A stretch of 64,000 nucleotides of DNA from Phascolomyces articulosus (lineage: Eukaryota; Mucoromycota; Mucoromycetes; Mucorales; Lichtheimiaceae). Positions 23,270 to 35,147 of this stretch are shown in pieces. Where the stretch lies: assembly GCA_025677815.1 (NCBI GenBank), contig JAIXMP010000037.1:349036-413035 (forward strand), in the 5' to 3' direction. Both the position numbers and the translations under genes were made by a program. Under the pieces are notes generated by a model. The model did no database searches and was not told the origin of the DNA. It was given only the letters and a program-made list of their open reading frames with translations. Position 1 is the stretch's first letter, and each line of letters starts with the position of its first letter.

Positions 23270-26138
23270 ATGTAAATGCGGTGATAAAAAAAGAATTTTT
23301 TCCGAACTTGTGAATATAAAAGTAATAGGGCTATTATGAGATTAACATTATATATAATAATAAAATACTCTCAATAATGTATAAATATGATGGTTACAGT
23401 TGAAACAACTAGTTTTGGGTGCTTGCAATGATAAGGTGATGCTGTTGATTATATTCAATATTTTTGTCAAGCATCATTGGCAACGTGCATGGCTATTGAT
23501 GGCTACTATCAGTAACCCTTCTTATACATAAAGAGCAAGGGTGAGAATATCCAAATAAGGTATTTCTTTTACCTATAATGACATAAACAACTTCTTTTTC
23601 ATATTTTAATATTGCTGCTATTTATATCAGGTTCGTACCCATGTCCATGCCAACAAGGTCATTTTAATTCAGCATGTGTAGACGTAGAAAAAAATGATTC
23701 AGTATCAACCCAACGATACATCAGGTAATATTCGCAAGGGTACTATTTTTTTATCCATGTATGGTCATCAGACACAAGCTATAGATGCTTACGAAGCAGG
23801 TCACGCCTATCTTGAGGATGGCAAAAACGCGCCCTCTCCTGATCAAATACTTGCAAGTCGACTTTTTAATGGAAAAACAGACGCTGTGACAAAAAATGGA
23901 ATCAAAATGATATTTTTTATCAAGACTTCCAGGCTAATGTGCTTATGGTATCATCGTGGTTGGAAAAGCGTGAAAAGATTGTATGTTTGGTCATGTCAAG
24001 AGTCTTGCACCAAGAATCACTTCATTGTAGTAAAATGTGGAAGACCATTTAGTGGATAAGAGTAATGAAGATCTACAGTTGATGGGCGTTGTTCGACAAT
24101 TACACATTACATCCAGAATACCCGCAGCAAAGCAGCAAGATTAGTTTTCTTAAATCACATGAAAAAATCGTCCCAAAAAGATTGTCGATTACATTAACAG
24201 ATAAAATTATATGATGATAAAAATAATTGACAAAAATAGAGCCCAAGTACCCTCTCTATTTTACCCCTTGTAATGAAGAATCGCGAAACCTCTAAACGCC
24301 TTTACGCCAATGAAGAAGAGTATGAAGCATTTTATTCAGAATATCTTCATGGTCCACTTCAGCGACTGAAGACATTGACCTCTTGGCTATATCCTGGAAT
24401 ATAAGAAATCATGTTTCAATTAATACCTAAATCAGCTGCATTGACATTTTTTGGATTAACGGATGTATACAACATGAATTAAGTTTGCAATAAGTTAACG
24501 ACCATGCCTCCACCTATCATGGTTGGAATGACTGCGACAACAGTATCTTACTATCATGGATTTTTAACGCAATTATTTCAAAGATATGCCCAAATATATA
24601 TTACGTCACAAGTACTAGTATCATCAGTTGAATTTATTGGATTCATCAACTGCATAGATATTGCCTAGGAATTACTTGATATAGTTGGAAATATAAAGAC
24701 ATTAACTGATATTTGTCTAAAGGCACTGGACAATGTCTCAACTAGTGGGATCAAGCACTTTCTCAACAAACTTAAAGATCAATTAAAGGTTGCTAATCTC
24801 GCATATATGCTGTGGGTACTGTTGTGTCTCCTGGGGCTCATCATTGTTTGGTTTATCTAGAATAGGATGAGTTGGAAAATCTATTAGATCAAGGCATCTG
24901 AGCATTCATTGAAAGGATGGTAGTAAATAAGAAAAGAAGGTTATCCAAATTAGTGATAAAAAACTAATTATTCGTTTCCATGAGTAGTCTCCAGTATGCA
25001 ATATATATATATATATATATATATCTACAGTTGCAGTATATGACAATGGAACTAATATTTAAATCTTACAATCAATAAAAAAATGTTTTTAACCTACCAC
25101 CATTTTATCCACCATAATAAACTTTGATTAACGAAGGGAAGAGAAGGTTGAATGTCTATTATTTTCTGGTTCAATATGATTCTTACAAAGCTTTTACAAT
25201 AGATAGAATCATAACTATATTATAATAGTATATGGATGATATATACAACATAGTACTACACATTATTTATTGAGTAAAAAAGACCGCTTGAACCAAAAGG
25301 AACGAAAATAAACTTTTATTTCTTCAACCGGAAAACGTGGCACCGCTATTTATACTAGTCCTACGTTAGATGAGACACACATTTTTTAATTCTCTTCTTG
25401 TCGAGTAGTGTGTATATCAACAACATATATCAAAAGTAATAATTGAGCAATCATATAGAAGCATCTAGGAAAAAGAAATGTACACCGTAAGATTACATTT
25501 ATTATAGTTAAAATACAACAGGTCAAGGCATACGAACATTGATTGACAGTACGATAGGAAATAAAAAGCAAACGTTATCTGAATTGTGAGTATTAGAATC
25601 CCCATCAGTTTCCGGTAGTATTATTCAGTATGCAAAACTGTATATAAAAGAACCCATTATAATCAAGTGAGTATGTAAAGATTAAGGTTGCTATTAATAA
25701 AAAAAAAAGAGCTTCAAAACTAAGTTACGCATCGTGATATACATGTTTTAATATTCAACAAAAGAGGAAAGGCGTGAAAATACACATTGAGGTATACAAG
25801 AGGAGAGCTATTGCTTTTACTAAATTAATATGCAATTAGAACTAATCGTCTATTATAAAATTATATACCATATCAATCGCTAAATCGTTATATAACGCCA
25901 GTTCAACTTCTTCTTTTCAAAAGTAGCAGCAGCTATTATTGTGATATCTTCTTGCACCAATCATTGAAAATCAATAAACTTATGAAGGAAAAATAAGATT
26001 ACAAGCGCAACTTAAACAATAGCAAATTTATACTATTAATTATATGGAATAGCTAATAACGGTAATTAAAATAACAAAGACTAAAATTTATACGTAAAAC
26101 AAAAAGTCATTTTTTTATATGTATTGTTATGTAAGTAA
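23270..26138. other. AT-rich spacer containing a decayed gene
   Basis: Apart from the pseudogene remnant described separately (about 23435-24860), it holds a TA run (about 25005-25024) and short unsupported ORFs (25386-25571 on minus). The segment 24900-26138 shows nothing recognisable. Confidence 0.5.
23435..24860 (+). pseudogene. Remnant of an unknown, possibly membrane or secreted protein
   Basis: Protein-like stretches occur in successive frames on the plus strand but are broken. First comes GDAVDYIQYFCQASLATCMA (23435 on), then after a possible intron a Cys-rich piece (YPCPCQQGHFNSACVDV, about 23635-23690), then an open stretch 23694-23930 with YGHQTQAIDAYEAGHAYLED. From 24273 a single frame (ETSKRLYANEEEYEAFYSEY...) runs to 24860 with in-frame stops at about 24402, 24477 and 24666; it includes long helical segments and ends with a hydrophobic segment (MLWVLLCLLGLIIVWFI). 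I do not recognise the family. Introns could explain some breaks, but the stops within one continuous frame argue for decay. Confidence 0.4.
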
Positions 26139-26952
26139 CTACCAATTAATAATTTTGCTAGTAACGCTATCATAGAAAACACCATTATATTTTTTGGTTG
26201 CTTTCATGGCAAGGTTTGCTATATTGGAGGCAGATTCTTCCACAGTGAGAAAACCATTAGGCGACATGTCGGTCTTTACGTAACCTTTATATCGTGAAAA
26301 ATAAAATGAATTACGTATCTGAACATATATCTTTGTTGAATTGAAGTGTATAAATTCATTTACCAGGGCAGATAGGGAAGAAAATAAAACCTTCATCTTC
26401 AAAATCGATTGCATAACTACGTGTTATTGAGTTGAGTGCAGCCTTGGAAGAATTATAATGAATCAAATGGCATGTGGGATAGCGACGACCCAATTCACTG
26501 ATACTGCCCAATGTACTGGAAATATTGACCACCTTTTTTGTTGGACCGCGACGAAGTAAAGGCAAGAAAGCGACTGTGACACGGTGAGTACCCACTACAT
26601 TGACGTTTAATGTTTTTATAAATTCTTCAGGATCACACTCTTCAACACGCGTAAATGAAGGTCCTGATATGATCCCTGCACAATTGATCAACATATCCAG
26701 ACCATCACCATTACTACCGCCAAGAGCCTGCTGGACGGTATGCTCTGCAGCATCAACGGATTTTTGATCTGAAATTTCCAACTGCACTACTTGAATTTTC
26801 TCCTTGTTTGGCGCTTCATTCGTGCTCGGAAATGATACTGGGTTTCGAACACCAGCAAATACCTTGGTCACATCAGACCTTGAAGCAAGTTCACGAACAA
26901 GTCCAAGACCAATACCACGATTAGCTCCTGTTACCAGTACACTGAATCCCAT
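26139..26952 (-). CDS. Short-chain dehydrogenase/reductase (C-factor/sniffer-like), copy 1
   Basis: A 244-aa NAD(P)-dependent oxidoreductase from two exons (26364-26952 and 26139-26284). Classical SDR motifs are all present: TGANRGIG cofactor loop (8-15), NCAG (90-93), catalytic Ser in NISS (near 146) and YNSSK (Tyr166, Lys170), then PICPGYVKTDM. The layout resembles the small carbonyl-reductase/C-factor group. It is a near-duplicate of the gene at 37876-38704, with the same length, same intron position and phase, and similar upstream DNA. The start at 26952 (MGFSVLVTG) is preferred over an in-frame ATG far upstream at 27177, because that extension crosses sequence shared only as promoter DNA with the paralogue. 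Substrate unknown. Confidence 0.9.
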
Positions 26953-27610
26953 GGTTTCTTTTATTTTTGTTTGAAAGAGAAAAACAACGTTATTATTTTT
27001 GATCTCTCCTCGGAATTTTGTACTCTTATTTAAATGAGCAACAAAAAACAAATGTTGATGGATATATTTCCTTTTAAAGAAAACCACACTCGTCACCTCA
27101 CCACCGAAAATGAATGATCGGCTAAATTTCGGAACACACGCAGTCATTAAACTTTTTTTTTTATCTTGAACAAACAATACAAATGATTACTAGATCAAAT
27201 AAAGAAAAAACTAATGGACCAATGTTAGATTATGAAAAGGCCATCAGAACCGCGTCGTCTTATTTATCTAAAAATGTTTGATCTTCACTGTTTTTGTTCT
27301 TATCATCACCACAATTATCCATGAAAATATAAAAGCTTATTACGATTTATTTCTTAATTGGTAGTAATAAGTAATCATTCACGTCAGTACTTTTACTTTT
27401 AAACGATTATGCGCTTTTTATTACTCAATACGTATAATGTTAATTAACCACTAGTGGAACAGAAATTTGTAATCAATCAAATAATGGAGGCTTTTTGGGT
27501 TTTGATCATATCATTATGGTGCCATAGAAGAATGCACAAAATAAAATGAAGCAAATGAGAGAAAAGAACGTATTCGAGAGTTATCAGTCGCGCATAATAA
27601 TTAATTAAAA
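26139..27610 (-). repeat. Segmental duplication, copy A (SDR gene plus upstream DNA)
   Basis: The SDR gene and at least 650 bp upstream resemble 37876-39795. Shared non-coding marks include GGATAT[A/G]TTTCCTTTTAAAG, TATTTATCTAAAAATGT, the TTATTACGATT block and AATGAAGCAAATGAGAG at the far end. Copy B carries about 400 bp of extra DNA in the middle. Confidence 0.65.
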
Positions 27611-30584
27611 ATAAGTAAACAAATGTCTTAACAACAGTGCGATGACCAAATATATTATTGAAACGTGTCTCTCTTACTGTACGTGGTTCTATATTTAATC
27701 GTGTATTTTATATATAAAATGGTGGGTTATCATCCAAATATCGGTAATATATACATTTGGTATTGTCTTCATATCAACCTTTATTGGGTAGCAAAACATG
27801 AAAATATTTTTTATCTACGTAGTGTTTTAAGTAGATAAGAAGTTGAATGGCTATGCATTAATCCCATGTATATTCTAGTTGTTTGTACGAACTCATAGGT
27901 TTTTAAAAGGGTATGTACGATGTGCATCAGGTCAATTACAGCTAAGAGCTAAATTAATCACTTTTGGCCATGATTAAAGTGATCCACTTTGTAAACAGTT
28001 ATAATGTGTTATCAAAATCACAGAGGTTGCTTATTACTGCCAGTAATATTATAACTTGCTGATAAAAGGACTTTTGATGTTGCTCAAGATAACATCGTCG
28101 ATTTAGATATGTTAGTGATCTTTAGGTGCAATGATAGCGTATATACGAAATTGAAGCAATAAATGCATCACTTATGTTACTACCAGGAAGCCCTTGTATA
28201 GTGGCGAAATCAATCAACATTCAAAGCATATAGAATCATCAGTTAACATACCTGAAGCTGTCAAACTAAATCCCAATTTAAGGTTCCAAAACACATGGTG
28301 TTGGGATTATAATTTTAAATTATACCTTTGATATGGTAACTTTTTAATATTACGAAAATAAGCAAAGGAAACATTTACTTAGTGCCGGCACATAAAACCG
28401 TTTATTTTTCTTTTCTTTATATTTAGTAGTTAGGTTTATGCAACAATATTGACCAGTGTACTGGATAAATGCCTGTTATTATTACTTTAAAACATTTTTA
28501 AATACCAGTATTATAGTAGAAAAAGTGCATCTTCATCATTTTGAAGCGCTATTCATTTTGTATGTTAGACAATACATAATTATGTTTAGCTCTCAGTGTT
28601 ATGGGCGTGACAGTCATATTTTCTATTTACGAATGTGCTCCAGGATAAGTCTTCTCTGACCTAAAAGTAAAATAAAAAATGCAACTATAATTAGTTATCA
28701 TAGTATACTGTAGATAGTAATAATTTAAGTTTATTTATATGCATATAACAGATTCATAAAGTTGGTGATAAATAATTTTATAATATCAATGTACCAAATA
28801 CATGGGAATGAAGAATTATAATAAGTTTGATGCGACAAGGATTTGACCCACAAAATAATTCGTACTACACAATATATTATACAACAATGTGGTTATCCTC
28901 TTTTTCATGTTTTTCTCGTGTCTATTATAATAATTTATACCCATCACATAAAGTAGATATATAATAAATGAATTCTCCAACAAGAATGTCCACGATACAT
29001 TCATTCTTTCTTGTTATATTTCATTCTCACAGATGGTATTAGGTATGTACTATTATAGTAGAATGCGATACTTCATATAGCGATACAGCTACCTCTTTCA
29101 CATCCTTATGAATGACACTTCTCTCTGTATACAACATTCTTATTTATTTATCAAGTATGTGATGCAAATATGGCATGGGTATTTTTTTTTTTTGTTGACA
29201 GATTTTCTTATATATTTTAATAAAAAGAAGAAGAAAAATAAGCTATTTGAAATAATAATTAATGGAGTGACACGGAATTTTATATAGTTGAAACAAAAAG
29301 TGGTTCGATCTATTCATATTATTACATATACAGTATTTTATTATATGGCATTTTAACTCATTATTCAAGATAGAATAGAGTAAAAAAAAAAGATGGGTCC
29401 AAAAACCGGGGAATCAAAGATCTTAATTAAAATAATGAAAACTTTCTTGGATGGACCAACAAAAAGGCGGGGAAGGAGTTTTTCATGGTAAAATCACAAA
29501 GACTTATTATTAGTGAGCTTAATGAATAGTGAGTAGTAGAAGGCATTCATGTAAGTAATAGCTTGGTACTAGATAGATACAAATGAGTTTTTCCATACTC
29601 AAACTCAAGATCTTTTTATACTTTTTGTACTACCAAAATTGAATTCGCTATTTAAATCACTTTACTAAAATAAAGTGCACGGCCGTTGATTTTTGTTTTA
29701 GTTTTTTTTTTTTTTTTTGGTAATCAGGTTAAACCAATGACAACAATAACAAAAGACAAACAGAAAGAGTGCTATAAAATAGTTTATATAATCCTGTTTC
29801 ATTCACTATATGATTAAGATCATTTACAGAATGTAAAACACCGTTAAGTTATATTATTCCCAATCCATAACTGTTGTACGTAAGAATCAAGTGAACAAAA
29901 TAACAAAAATAAGCGGAGATTCGACATAAACTCGTGGTCCATGTCATGTTTTGTAACAATTGTGTTTATCGTATTTCCATGCATCTTTTTTAAACGAGAG
30001 ACTTGCCCTATTTTTAAATTAGAAGCACGCCTTTTCTTCGAGACGGTTTCATCGTGAGGAAAAAGAAAGTATACAACCTTTTTTTGGTGTAGAACATGAA
30101 TGAATGGAAATTCTACCCAATAAAATAAATAAATAAATAATTAAATAAATAATGACCTACTACTTGTTCTTGTTCATAATATTTTGAATTATATTTTTTA
30201 ATTTTTCACATTTTCCATAATAATTAATCCCTAAAATTATAGATATTTATACAAAAATAATCAAGAATAACACACAGGAAAAAAAAGGGTCTCTCTTTTT
30301 TTTCATTATTTCCATGCGCGGTGAAATGACGCGGTAAGTCAATTTTATTATAATGTTACATTTACAGAGTAACGAAATTGCTGAATGGTTTATTAGATTG
30401 TAGTACAAGAAAAGTTTTTTTTGGGTTAATATATAAACAGCCCAAGAAGTTGTTTTTTTTTTGTTTTTCTTCTTCTTTATTCATTCACTCTTTCTTTAAC
30501 CAAGTCGCACTCCTTACACGCAACTCCCAACCTTCTTTTTTTTAATAAAAAAATATCCCTTTTCTCTAATCCATCTCATCAACA
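26953..30584. other. Long spacer: SDR upstream region and KRE9-like promoter
   Basis: The first about 660 bp are the SDR upstream region, part of a segmental duplication. The remainder is AT-rich with short ORFs (28456-28659 +, 28816-29004 -) of no recognised family. The last 150 bp are the promoter and CT-rich leader of the cell-wall gene. No RNA gene recognised. Confidence 0.5.
30430..30437 (+). promoter_or_regulatory. TATA box of the KRE9-like gene
   Basis: TATATAAA lies about 150 bp upstream of the ATG, followed by a long T/C-rich leader and CATCAACA just before the start, the arrangement typical of strongly expressed fungal genes. Confidence 0.5.
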
Positions 30585-31386
30585 ATGAAGTTCTCTGTCG
30601 CTGCTGCTCTTTTCACTTTCGTCGCTTCTGCTTGCGCTCAAACCACCTCCACCCCTTCCACTGGTGGTATTTCCGTCGTTCACCCCACCTCTGGTGTAAG
30701 TTTACCTTTATTTTTATTTTATTAGAACCATGATATATTTAAATATAATGAGCGAATCCTAAATGAATAAATCAATCAATCAATAGATCGAATGGAAGGC
30801 TGGTACCACTCAAACCGTCACCTGGAACGTTGTTGATGCTGCTCAAGCCAAGACCATTGAAAAGATTACCTTGAGAGCCGGTTCCTCCAACAATCTTACC
30901 ACTGCCTACATCATCGATAACACTCAATTCGATGCCAGCACTGGCAAGTACGATTGGGCCATTGATGCTAAGACCGAAACTGCTGTCTCCTGTATGTATT
31001 ATTATTATTAACATTGGATGTTACAGATAGAATGGAAGAGAAAAGGATAACAAAGTGACAGGATAATTGATTCAAGGATGATATATATCATTTACTAATA
31101 ATGACAATGATGGTCATGTATATTAGACTCTGTTGAAGTTACCACCAACAGCGGTTCCAGCTACTCCCCTTACTTCACCATCATTGGTGCTGCTCCTGGT
31201 ACCACCGATAACTCCAAGTTGGGTGTCCAACCTGGCGATGAAAAGAAGACCAGCAGCACCTCTGCTAGCGCTGACAGTGCTCAAAGCTCCACCTCTACTG
31301 AAAAGGATGAGAGTGCTGCCTCTTCCCTCAAGTTCGGTGCTTTGGTTGGTACCATTGTCGCTGGTACTGCCGTTGCTCTTTTCTAA
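30585..31386 (+). CDS. Kre9/Knh1-like GPI-anchored cell-wall/membrane protein
   Basis: A secreted, probably GPI-anchored protein of 191 aa from three exons: 30585-30695, 30787-30991 and 31127-31386. The signal peptide is clear (KFSVAAALFTFVASACA, residues 2-18). The folded part (about 28-115: ISVVHPTSG, WKAGTTQTVTWNV, IDNTQFDASTGKYDWAID, YFTIIGAAPG) matches the Ser-Thr-rich membrane-anchored / Kre9-Knh1 N-terminal domain found in fungal beta-glucan-related surface proteins. A Ser/Thr-rich spacer follows, then the hydrophobic C-terminus (FGALVGTIVAGTAVALF), the usual GPI attachment signal. Codon use (GCT, ACC, TCC, AAG) is much more biased than in neighbours, which with the strong TATA/CT leader suggests high expression. 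Confidence 0.85.
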
Positions 31387-32436
31387 GCAAGTTCCTCCCG
31401 AGATATGAGAATTATATCTTTTTTTTAAAAAAATAATAATAATAATCCATTCCATTCCCTCTCGAATTCTTCTCGATTGATTTTTCTCTCGTCTGTTGTA
31501 ACCAGTAGCAATACCTAATACTACATAAACACACACCTTTTTCATCTTCATTCTTCGTTTATTTACATCATCTTTTACTCTTTACTTTTTTATTATATAA
31601 AAATTGAAACCCCTTCATTTAATTATTTCTATTCTAATGCGTTATTGTTTTGAATTGACTTGATCTTTTTCATATATGTATTAAGTTATATAAGGAGGAA
31701 GATCTTTTTTTGATGATATGGTATGAAAAAACAAGGGATGAGTGAAAAGGAAGGGGGGAGGAGTAAAAAGTAGAAAGAAAATGATAAACAAAAATGGCTT
31801 GATCGGTTCCAGGTCACACACATTCATGGGATGTTGTACAAAACTCGTGTTTTGCTCTTTTGGTGAAACATTTTTCTTAAATTCAAGTTGACATCTTTAT
31901 TTTGTCACATGTTTTATGCCCTAATATTCAAGAATGCCTTTATTTTTCTATAAACTTTATAACTACTTATGGATACCTAATACAACCACCTATCGTTTAT
32001 CTTATATATATTATTCTGCAATAAATAAACGTTGCATACACACACACATACTATAACTTGCTACGCACTTGTATAAACTTTTTTTAAAAAATAGATTTTT
32101 AGATATCAGGACGCCGTCTTAAACCCACATTAGGCCAGGATAGCTTAAATTCAATCAAAGTGGGTAAAAAAATGAATTGCATAGATGTGATCGATTTAAT
32201 TACTTGTGAATATTTATATCAAGTTAACCTTGTTGGTGTACAATAGTATACTTTTAATATTTTACTTAATATATGTTACATATCTATCTATAATAATGAA
32301 GGGGTGGTTTCTAGAATTATAATATATGGTAAATAGGAATTATATAACTACTTAAATAATCGAATAAAGACTTGATTTTCTAAGAGTTCCAAAGTAATTA
32401 TAAAAGAACATCATTGCGTAATATAAAAATGATCCA

Positions 32437-32870
32437 ATGCCGGAATTACAATGGATAATTCCTGTTTTTATCAATATATAAAAGGGGCTAAAGAGGATGA
32501 TCATCCATTATTTAATTCGTTGTTCTCTTTATTGAACTTTACCATCATGACGCCAACAGAAGATGTTTTTCTTCATCCACATGGCTTTATATACTTATAT
32601 AAACTATTACATATGTTCAATAATGAACTTTGTTGGTACAAGTAGTGAATGACGTATTGAAAAAGGCTTAAAAATAATATGAGAAAGGACAAGAGTATAG
32701 AAGTGTATTTTTTACCATTCAACAAAACGTGATATTTATGCATGTACATCGTCTATAATGGTTATATAGATTATTCTGAAAGCTATGTGTACGATGTGAC
32801 TATTAGTGTCAACAAGAATATCGTCATTGCTTCTGTTAATTCCACTGGCAAAGTAAATTGAACCCATGAC
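32437..32870 (+). pseudogene. Relic fragment A of an unknown dispersed sequence
   Basis: A small ORF (32451-32645) includes DDHPLFNSLFSLL and VFLHPHGFIYLYKLL; about 100 bp on, another frame reads NGYIDYSESYVYDVTIS. The same order of short blocks occurs at about 40884-41330 (CCGAAATTATAATGGATGG, GATCATCCA, CATCCAAATGGTTTTAT, GAATTTTTGTTGG). Similar spacing of the blocks suggests two decayed copies of one sequence. Family unknown. Confidence 0.35.
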
Positions 32871-33548
32871 TGATGATGAAGAAACACTATGTGATATATA
32901 ATAACTTTTGGATCAAAGAATACATATACATGTTATTTAACGCAAATGATGGATGATAAAAATAAAAAGTACGAATTCTATATGCGTAAATAAGGAGATT
33001 ATAGGCACCATTATACTCTCGCAGAGTCACTTTTTGTTTATGAGAATCACAAACTCAAAAAAGTGGTTATCTCTTGTGATGTTGAATCATACGTGATATA
33101 AAGATAAAGTTCAATAACAGGAGGGGCTCAGTGATCCAACAAATACCAATGATTATTTTATTATCGCAACATGAGTTTATATATAAAAGATATTCAGTGT
33201 AATATATTTTGTGTACAGAACTTCTATTTTATTTAGTTGATTGAAAAATAAAAGATGATCAGTCATTGAATAACTTGTAGAAGAGATGGATATGGGGTTA
33301 TCTGTCGGTATCGTCTGTTTTATAAAGTTTTATTAAAGAGAGAATGATAGTTATTATAGACTATCATATCCAAATAAAGTATTTACTACTGTTCTCCATT
33401 CACCCGTGGTAATGCCGATTGTGTTCCAAAAGTCGAATAGTTAATGTATTTGATCAAAGATAATAGGAGAGAAATGAGGTAATAATAAATAATTAGCAAA
33501 TGGAATGTCAAGTTCTTAGTTCACCATGCTAACAATAAAAAGTTTAAC

Positions 33549-33734
33549 ATGGATCCGTCCCCCACAGGACGTAGACCTGACTTGACAGCGTGGGGGAAAA
33601 GGAGTCTTACACTAATAACAGGCTTCCATATATCTCCCGTCAATATTCAAAAGCCCAAAGAATCTAACCTTCCATGGAAGGTTAATGATCAAATAATAGC
33701 TAAATCAGAATCATTAGCATGGGTACTAGTATAG
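33549..33734 (+). other. Isolated 61-codon ORF, possible retroelement or gene fragment
   Basis: The ORF begins PSPTGRRPDLTAWGKRSLT and is less AT-rich than its surroundings. It has no visible start context, introns or partner exons. It may be a fragment of a transposon or host gene; no family recognised. Confidence 0.2.
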
Positions 33735-35147
33735 GTGCTAACGAATCATCAAACAACTACTACCCATCAAACGTCTGTAGTGAACAGAAACACGATTCCT
33801 CAGTTTGGGATGCGATTTGCAATCGAGCGAATAGAGACAACTTTCCCCTGAAAACAAGATGGTACTAGGTTTCCTGGTAATTCAATGGAGTCATACGGGG
33901 AAAACCACCGACACAGCTAGTAAAACAGAACAAATGTACTCACAGATCAGAACTAGAACCCGGCTGATTATTGTACATGCCTGAATCACACAATGATTTA
34001 CCAAAAATGATAACAATAATAATAATATGCCAGCAAGGTTTCTTTTCAAGTGAAGAAAAAAAGAGAAAACCAGTAAGGGCGGAAAAAAAACACCTTTTTG
34101 TAATTTTTCGGTCATTTGACTATTTTGTTGCGCAGTATGCTTATTGCCTGGATTAATGCGATAATCAATAAATGATAAGAAACAAAGAAAATAAATGATG
34201 TTAAAAAGTTGACAATGCCATTGTCACGGAAACATGAATCAAGTGAAAAGTGGTGTCTGACGATTGACTATCTGTTTCACTCATTTAACCAAGCGGAAGT
34301 ATGTTACACCTGGTCGCAAGAGAGAGAGATCTACACCTATTTCTTGTTGCGTTACTATTGTGATAAAATATAGAATATACTTTTATGATTAAAGAAATTT
34401 TTGCCAATGTGAAAAAATATACTTTGAGCAATCAATGTTCTTGTGAGACTATGAAGAAAAAAGCATATTGGTATAATAAGGGTGTAAGATCACTATTATA
34501 TAGCTGAACTTGTTTCAATATTGGTAAAAATGTAAATTGTCACACTACGTACTAAAAGCACCTCCGAAATTGTTAAACTCTATACCTTCAAGATACTTTT
34601 GAAGGTGGATAAGAAGGCCAAATCAAACGTATAATAATAATAATAGTGCTTCCACCCTAGAGAAATTTGTCTCATCATGGAAGAATACCGTTCCCCATAA
34701 TAAACAATACGAATATCATATATCTATACGCTATGCCACTTATCCCTGAAACTGTTATAGTGCAAATCATTCAAACAAACATTTTTTCTTTCCGTTTTTC
34801 AAAATTAAGCTAACCTTGGTGTTTAAAAATCAGTTCCAGGAATTTTATAATTTGATACAGGTAGAGAGACATTCTTGATTTTATAGGTAATGATTACAAA
34901 AAAGTTAAAAAAAAAGACTCAGTAACAATTTAAACCAGAAATTGTCACTTCATGAGATAGCTACTAAACCATATTTGGAATATTTTGGGATGCAACATTT
35001 CAAAAAATATCTATTTAAAATGATTAGCACCATAATAATTCACAAAATATGGTCAATAATATGGAAATGGAAGAAAACTGTTCGCGACATACAATGTTTA
35101 TAAATGAAATTACAACAAAAACAAATAATCATACAAAACTGGATTTA

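Larger units (their letters stand above)
31387..35147. other. Long spacer with relic coding fragments
   Basis: About 3.8 kb without a credible gene. It includes a relic at about 32437-32870 similar to one near 40880-41330, and an isolated 61-codon ORF at 33549-33734. The rest is AT-rich low-complexity sequence containing the 3' ends of the flanking convergent genes. Confidence 0.5.

Noticed and set aside
28825..28865. Possible tRNA-like T-arm on the minus strand (GGTCAAATCC next to TTGTCGCATCA)
   Set aside because: The T stem does not pair and no matching acceptor 5' strand or D arm is found upstream.
31123..31551. 142-codon minus-strand ORF
   Set aside because: Antisense to the last exon of the KRE9-like gene; its apparent length comes from strong codon bias on the real strand.
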